DNA of 64,000 nt from SIAQ01 sp964484265 (GTDB taxonomy: Bacteria > Planctomycetota > Planctomycetia > Gemmatales > Gemmataceae): NCBI GenBank assembly GCA_964484265.1, contig CAZAFH010000013.1, positions 42,829-106,828 of the forward strand, written 5' to 3'. Within the stretch, counting starts at the first letter, position 1. Each line of letters begins with the position of its first letter. This document shows positions 62,249-64,000 of the stretch, piece after piece. The position numbers were made by a program, and so were the translations under genes. The notes below the pieces were generated by a model. It made no database searches and was not told where the DNA came from. It worked only from the letters and a program-made list of their open reading frames with translations.

Positions 62249-63442
62249 CTAGATGATTTTTCGCTCGCGCAGTGTCTTGATCGCTTGAGCATCGTATCCG
62301 AGAAGTTCCTGTAAGACTTTATCCGTATGTTCGCCGAGGCGTGGCGGCATGGTCGAGTCGCCTGGTGACGTTCCGTCGATGTGAAACGGCGGGCCGACGA
62401 GGTTCACGGACTTGCCGTCGCGATCGCGAACTACGAGCTTGAGTCCGCGTGCCTTGGCCTGCTCCAATGCAAAAAGCTGCTGATAGTTCAACACCGGAGC
62501 GTGTGGCACATCGGCCGCGAGAAGAAGCGACTGCCAATCGCTCGCCGATCGGCTGGCCATCACCTCTGCGACGATCGGCACTAGCACGCCGCGCTCACGC
62601 ACGCGCTGTGTGTTCGTGGTGAAACGAGTATCGGCGCCGAGATCGGGGCGCTCGGCAGCCGTGCAAAAGCGTTGCCACTGCGCGTCGTTGCCAACGGCGA
62701 GGATCAGCCAATCGTCGGCGGTCTTGAAGGCCTGGTATGGCACGATTTGCAGGTGGGCGTTGCCCTGCCGGGCGGGCACGCTGCCGCTCGTGAGATACGC
62801 CTGAGCCACGTTGACCTGCGACGCCACGGCACAATCCAGGAGCGCGAGATCGATCGCATAGCCGTGTCCCGATTTCTGCCGAGCGTGCAAACACGCCAGC
62901 ACCGCGGACGCTGCGTACAGTCCGGTAACGACATCCGCCATGGCGACGCCGACCTTGCTCGGCGGGCCTTCGACGGGGCCAGTGATGCTCATCATGCCGC
63001 TCAGGCCCTGAATCGCAAAGTCGTAGCCGGGCAGATCGCTCCACGGTCCCGTGCGGCCAAAGCCGGAAATCGAGCAGACGATGAGCCGTGGATTGACCGC
63101 CAGCAGTTTGGAGGGGCTGACTCCCAATTTGTCGGCGCTGGCGGCACGAAAATTTTCGAGAATGATGTCGCTGCGCTTGACCAGGTCGTAAAAGACACGC
63201 AAGCCATCGGGCTGGCTGAGGTCGAGCGTGATGCCTTTTTTGTTGCGATTGCACGACAGGTAATACGCGCTGAGATCGTTGAGAAACGGCGGTCCCCAGC
63301 CGCGCGTCTCGTCGCCCGTGCCAGGGCGCTCGACCTTGATGACCTCGGCGCCAAGATCCCCCAGCATCTGCCCGCAGAACGGCCCGGCAAGAACGCGCGA
63401 GGCATCCAGTACCCGAATGTCCGCAAGTGGCCCTGACGTCAT
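62249..63442 (-). CDS. CaiB/BaiF-type CoA transferase (family III)
   Basis: 397 residues from ATG 63442 (AAGGAGA eight bases upstream). Family III signatures: IRVLDASRVLAGPFCGQMLG, DLGAEVIKVERPGTGDETRG, DIILENFRAASADKLGV, GVAMADVVTGLYAASAVLAC (catalytic Asp). It transfers CoA between organic acids; the acid is unknown. Confidence 0.93.
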   Translation of the reverse strand: MTSGPLADIRVLDASRVLAGPFCGQMLGDLGAEVIKVERPGTGDETRGWGPPFLNDLSAYYLSCNRNKKGITLDLSQPDGLRVFYDLVKRSDIILENFRAASADKLGVSPSKLLAVNPRLIVCSISGFGRTGPWSDLPGYDFAIQGLSGMMSITGPVEGPPSKVGVAMADVVTGLYAASAVLACLHARQKSGHGYAIDLALLDCAVASQVNVAQAYLTSGSVPARQGNAHLQIVPYQAFKTADDWLILAVGNDAQWQRFCTAAERPDLGADTRFTTNTQRVRERGVLVPIVAEVMASRSASDWQSLLLAADVPHAPVLNYQQLFALEQAKARGLKLVVRDRDGKSVNLVGPPFHIDGTSPGDSTMPPRLGEHTDKVLQELLGYDAQAIKTLRERKII

Positions 63443-63489
63443 GACGGTTTCTCCTTGCAACTATTGTAGGCTTTCTCGCTACGGCAGGC

Positions 63490-63705
63490 GTGCGTTGCGA
63501 ACGAACCGCGGTTTATCGCAATGGTGAAGGCGAGAACCCGATCAAGGAGCACGACCACGCGCTCGATGCGCTGCGTTACCTCATCATGGGCATCGACTCA
63601 ACGCGCCTAGCAAGCGGTCCAAGTGTGGCTGCCAAACCTGAAACCAAACCGCAAACGCGGGAGCGGAATCTCGATGACGTGCGCTACTGGGCGAAGAGGT
63701 GTTGA
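63490..63705 (+). pseudogene. Remnant of a phage terminase large subunit (C-terminal end)
   Basis: The frame holds VYRNGEGENPIKEHDHALDA and LRYLIMGIDSTR, the DHxxDAxRYx end of the nuclease domain of terminase large subunits, then a short tail. There is no upstream part, since the CoA-transferase gene of the other strand is next door. Confidence 0.65.
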
Positions 63706-63758
63706 AGGATAGTGGCGGGAACGCTCGAGATTCGGCAAGGCAGAGCCTTGAGGTAGTG

Positions 63759-63784
63759 CGTTCCCAGTCAGGAGCCTGGGAACG
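63759..63784. repeat. CGTTCCCAG hairpin repeat
   Basis: CGTTCCCAG (63759-63767) and CTGGGAACG (63776-63784), 8-base loop. The unit GGAACGCTCGAG...CTGGGAACGAGG is a known dispersed repeat in several phyla. Confidence 0.7.
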
Positions 63785-63807
63785 AGGAAAACCTGCCGAA
63801 ATTGAAG

Positions 63808-63852
63808 CCCCTCGCCCCCGGTACTCCGGGGGAGAGGGGTTGGGGTGAGGGG
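63808..63852 (-). repeat. GC-rich palindromic repeat, copy 3 (LTPNPSP family)
   Basis: CCCCTCGCCCCCGG (63808-63821) pairs with CCGGGGGAGAGGGG (63826-63839), one mismatch, followed by TTGGGGTGAGGGGG. Same family and orientation as the copy at 4602, but intergenic. Confidence 0.8.
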
Positions 63853-63897
63853 GACTTGGAACCTTGCAGAAACATCAGTTTTCGCATGGCGTCTCTT

Positions 63898-63950
63898 CCC
63901 CCCCCCCCCCCCCCCCCCTCCCCCCGCGCCCCCGGGGGGGGGGGGGGCAG
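63898..63950. other. Low-complexity poly-C/poly-G stretch near the contig end
   Basis: Runs of C then G interrupted by a few bases, followed by AGAGGGGTTGGC, which looks like a collapsed copy of the palindromic repeat. Probably a sequencing or assembly artefact at the end of a contig. Confidence 0.7.
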
Positions 63951-64000
63951 AGGGGTTGGCAATTCCGGGGGGTAGTTTTTTAAGGGTAATTTACAAATTG

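Noticed and set aside
63898..63950. Poly-C/poly-G as a functional phase-variable tract
   Set aside because: At the contig end, in no gene, and with the look of sequencing noise over a palindromic repeat.

Overview
This looks like a chromosomal (or metagenome-assembled) fragment from a planctomycete. The sequence evidence is a set of family markers that are essentially planctomycete hallmarks: a DUF1587/1592/1588/1585 c-type cytochrome protein (46344-49721), a DUF1552 protein with a Tat signal (50923-52197), a DUF1559 prepilin-like protein with a small lipoprotein (53767-55114), many secreted beta-propeller and SGNH/esterase proteins, and high-GC palindromic repeats. Coding density is moderate, secreted proteins dominate, and many genes stand alone with their own Shine-Dalgarno sequence.

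Layout. 1-13.7 kb: secreted carbohydrate- or surface-type proteins (beta-propellers, a metallo-beta-lactamase/FG-GAP hybrid, an acetyl-xylan-esterase-like hydrolase, a sialate O-acetylesterase-like protein) with one broken gene. 13.9-20.7 kb: a mosaic scrapyard bounded by two diverged ~180-bp direct repeats that carry a tmRNA/tRNA-3'-end-like sequence. It holds mug and then pieces of at least seven unrelated genes joined end to end (HD-GYP, HlyD, WD40, M50-HlyD, Hint, Calx-beta, REC-Hpt), two of them split by short MITE-like insertions with clean target duplications. 21.4-28.6 kb: an envelope-stress and signalling cluster (Hsp20, small secreted protein, HtrA-type protease, response regulator, CheB-CheR-PAS-kinase-REC hybrid). 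28.9-36.5 kb: small zinc-ribbon and membrane proteins, a CsrA-response regulator fusion, a YebC-family regulator, ferredoxin, and leuA preceded by a leucine-rich leader peptide and terminator that look like a classical attenuator. 36.8-46.1 kb: haloperoxidase-like and PHP/EF-hand secreted enzymes, then an ArsR-controlled rhodanese/CoA-disulfide-reductase operon with a 28-residue membrane peptide, and a ClC channel with CBS domains.

46.3-52.2 kb: the DUF1592/DUF1552 pair, normally adjacent, is split here by a 1.1-kb cassette holding a polymorphic-toxin-like domain protein, a cREC-type receiver and a DUF4351-like remnant. 52.3-63.4 kb: secreted and lipoprotein genes, tRNA-Lys(TTT), SGNH hydrolase, PepE, a deacetylase-like protein, a BNR-repeat protein, a gamma-glutamylcyclotransferase-like protein, a PPC-domain protein and a CaiB/BaiF CoA transferase. 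The last ~0.5 kb has a phage terminase remnant, palindromic repeats and a low-complexity C/G stretch that may be assembly noise.

Functional themes: extracellular polymer turnover, envelope stress sensing, redox-sulfur handling and amino-acid biosynthesis control. The items most worth follow-up are the leu attenuator, the CsrA-REC fusion, the 49.75-50.85 kb cassette, and the 13.9-20.7 kb mosaic with its two MITEs. All family names are from recognisable motifs read by eye; no database search was possible.
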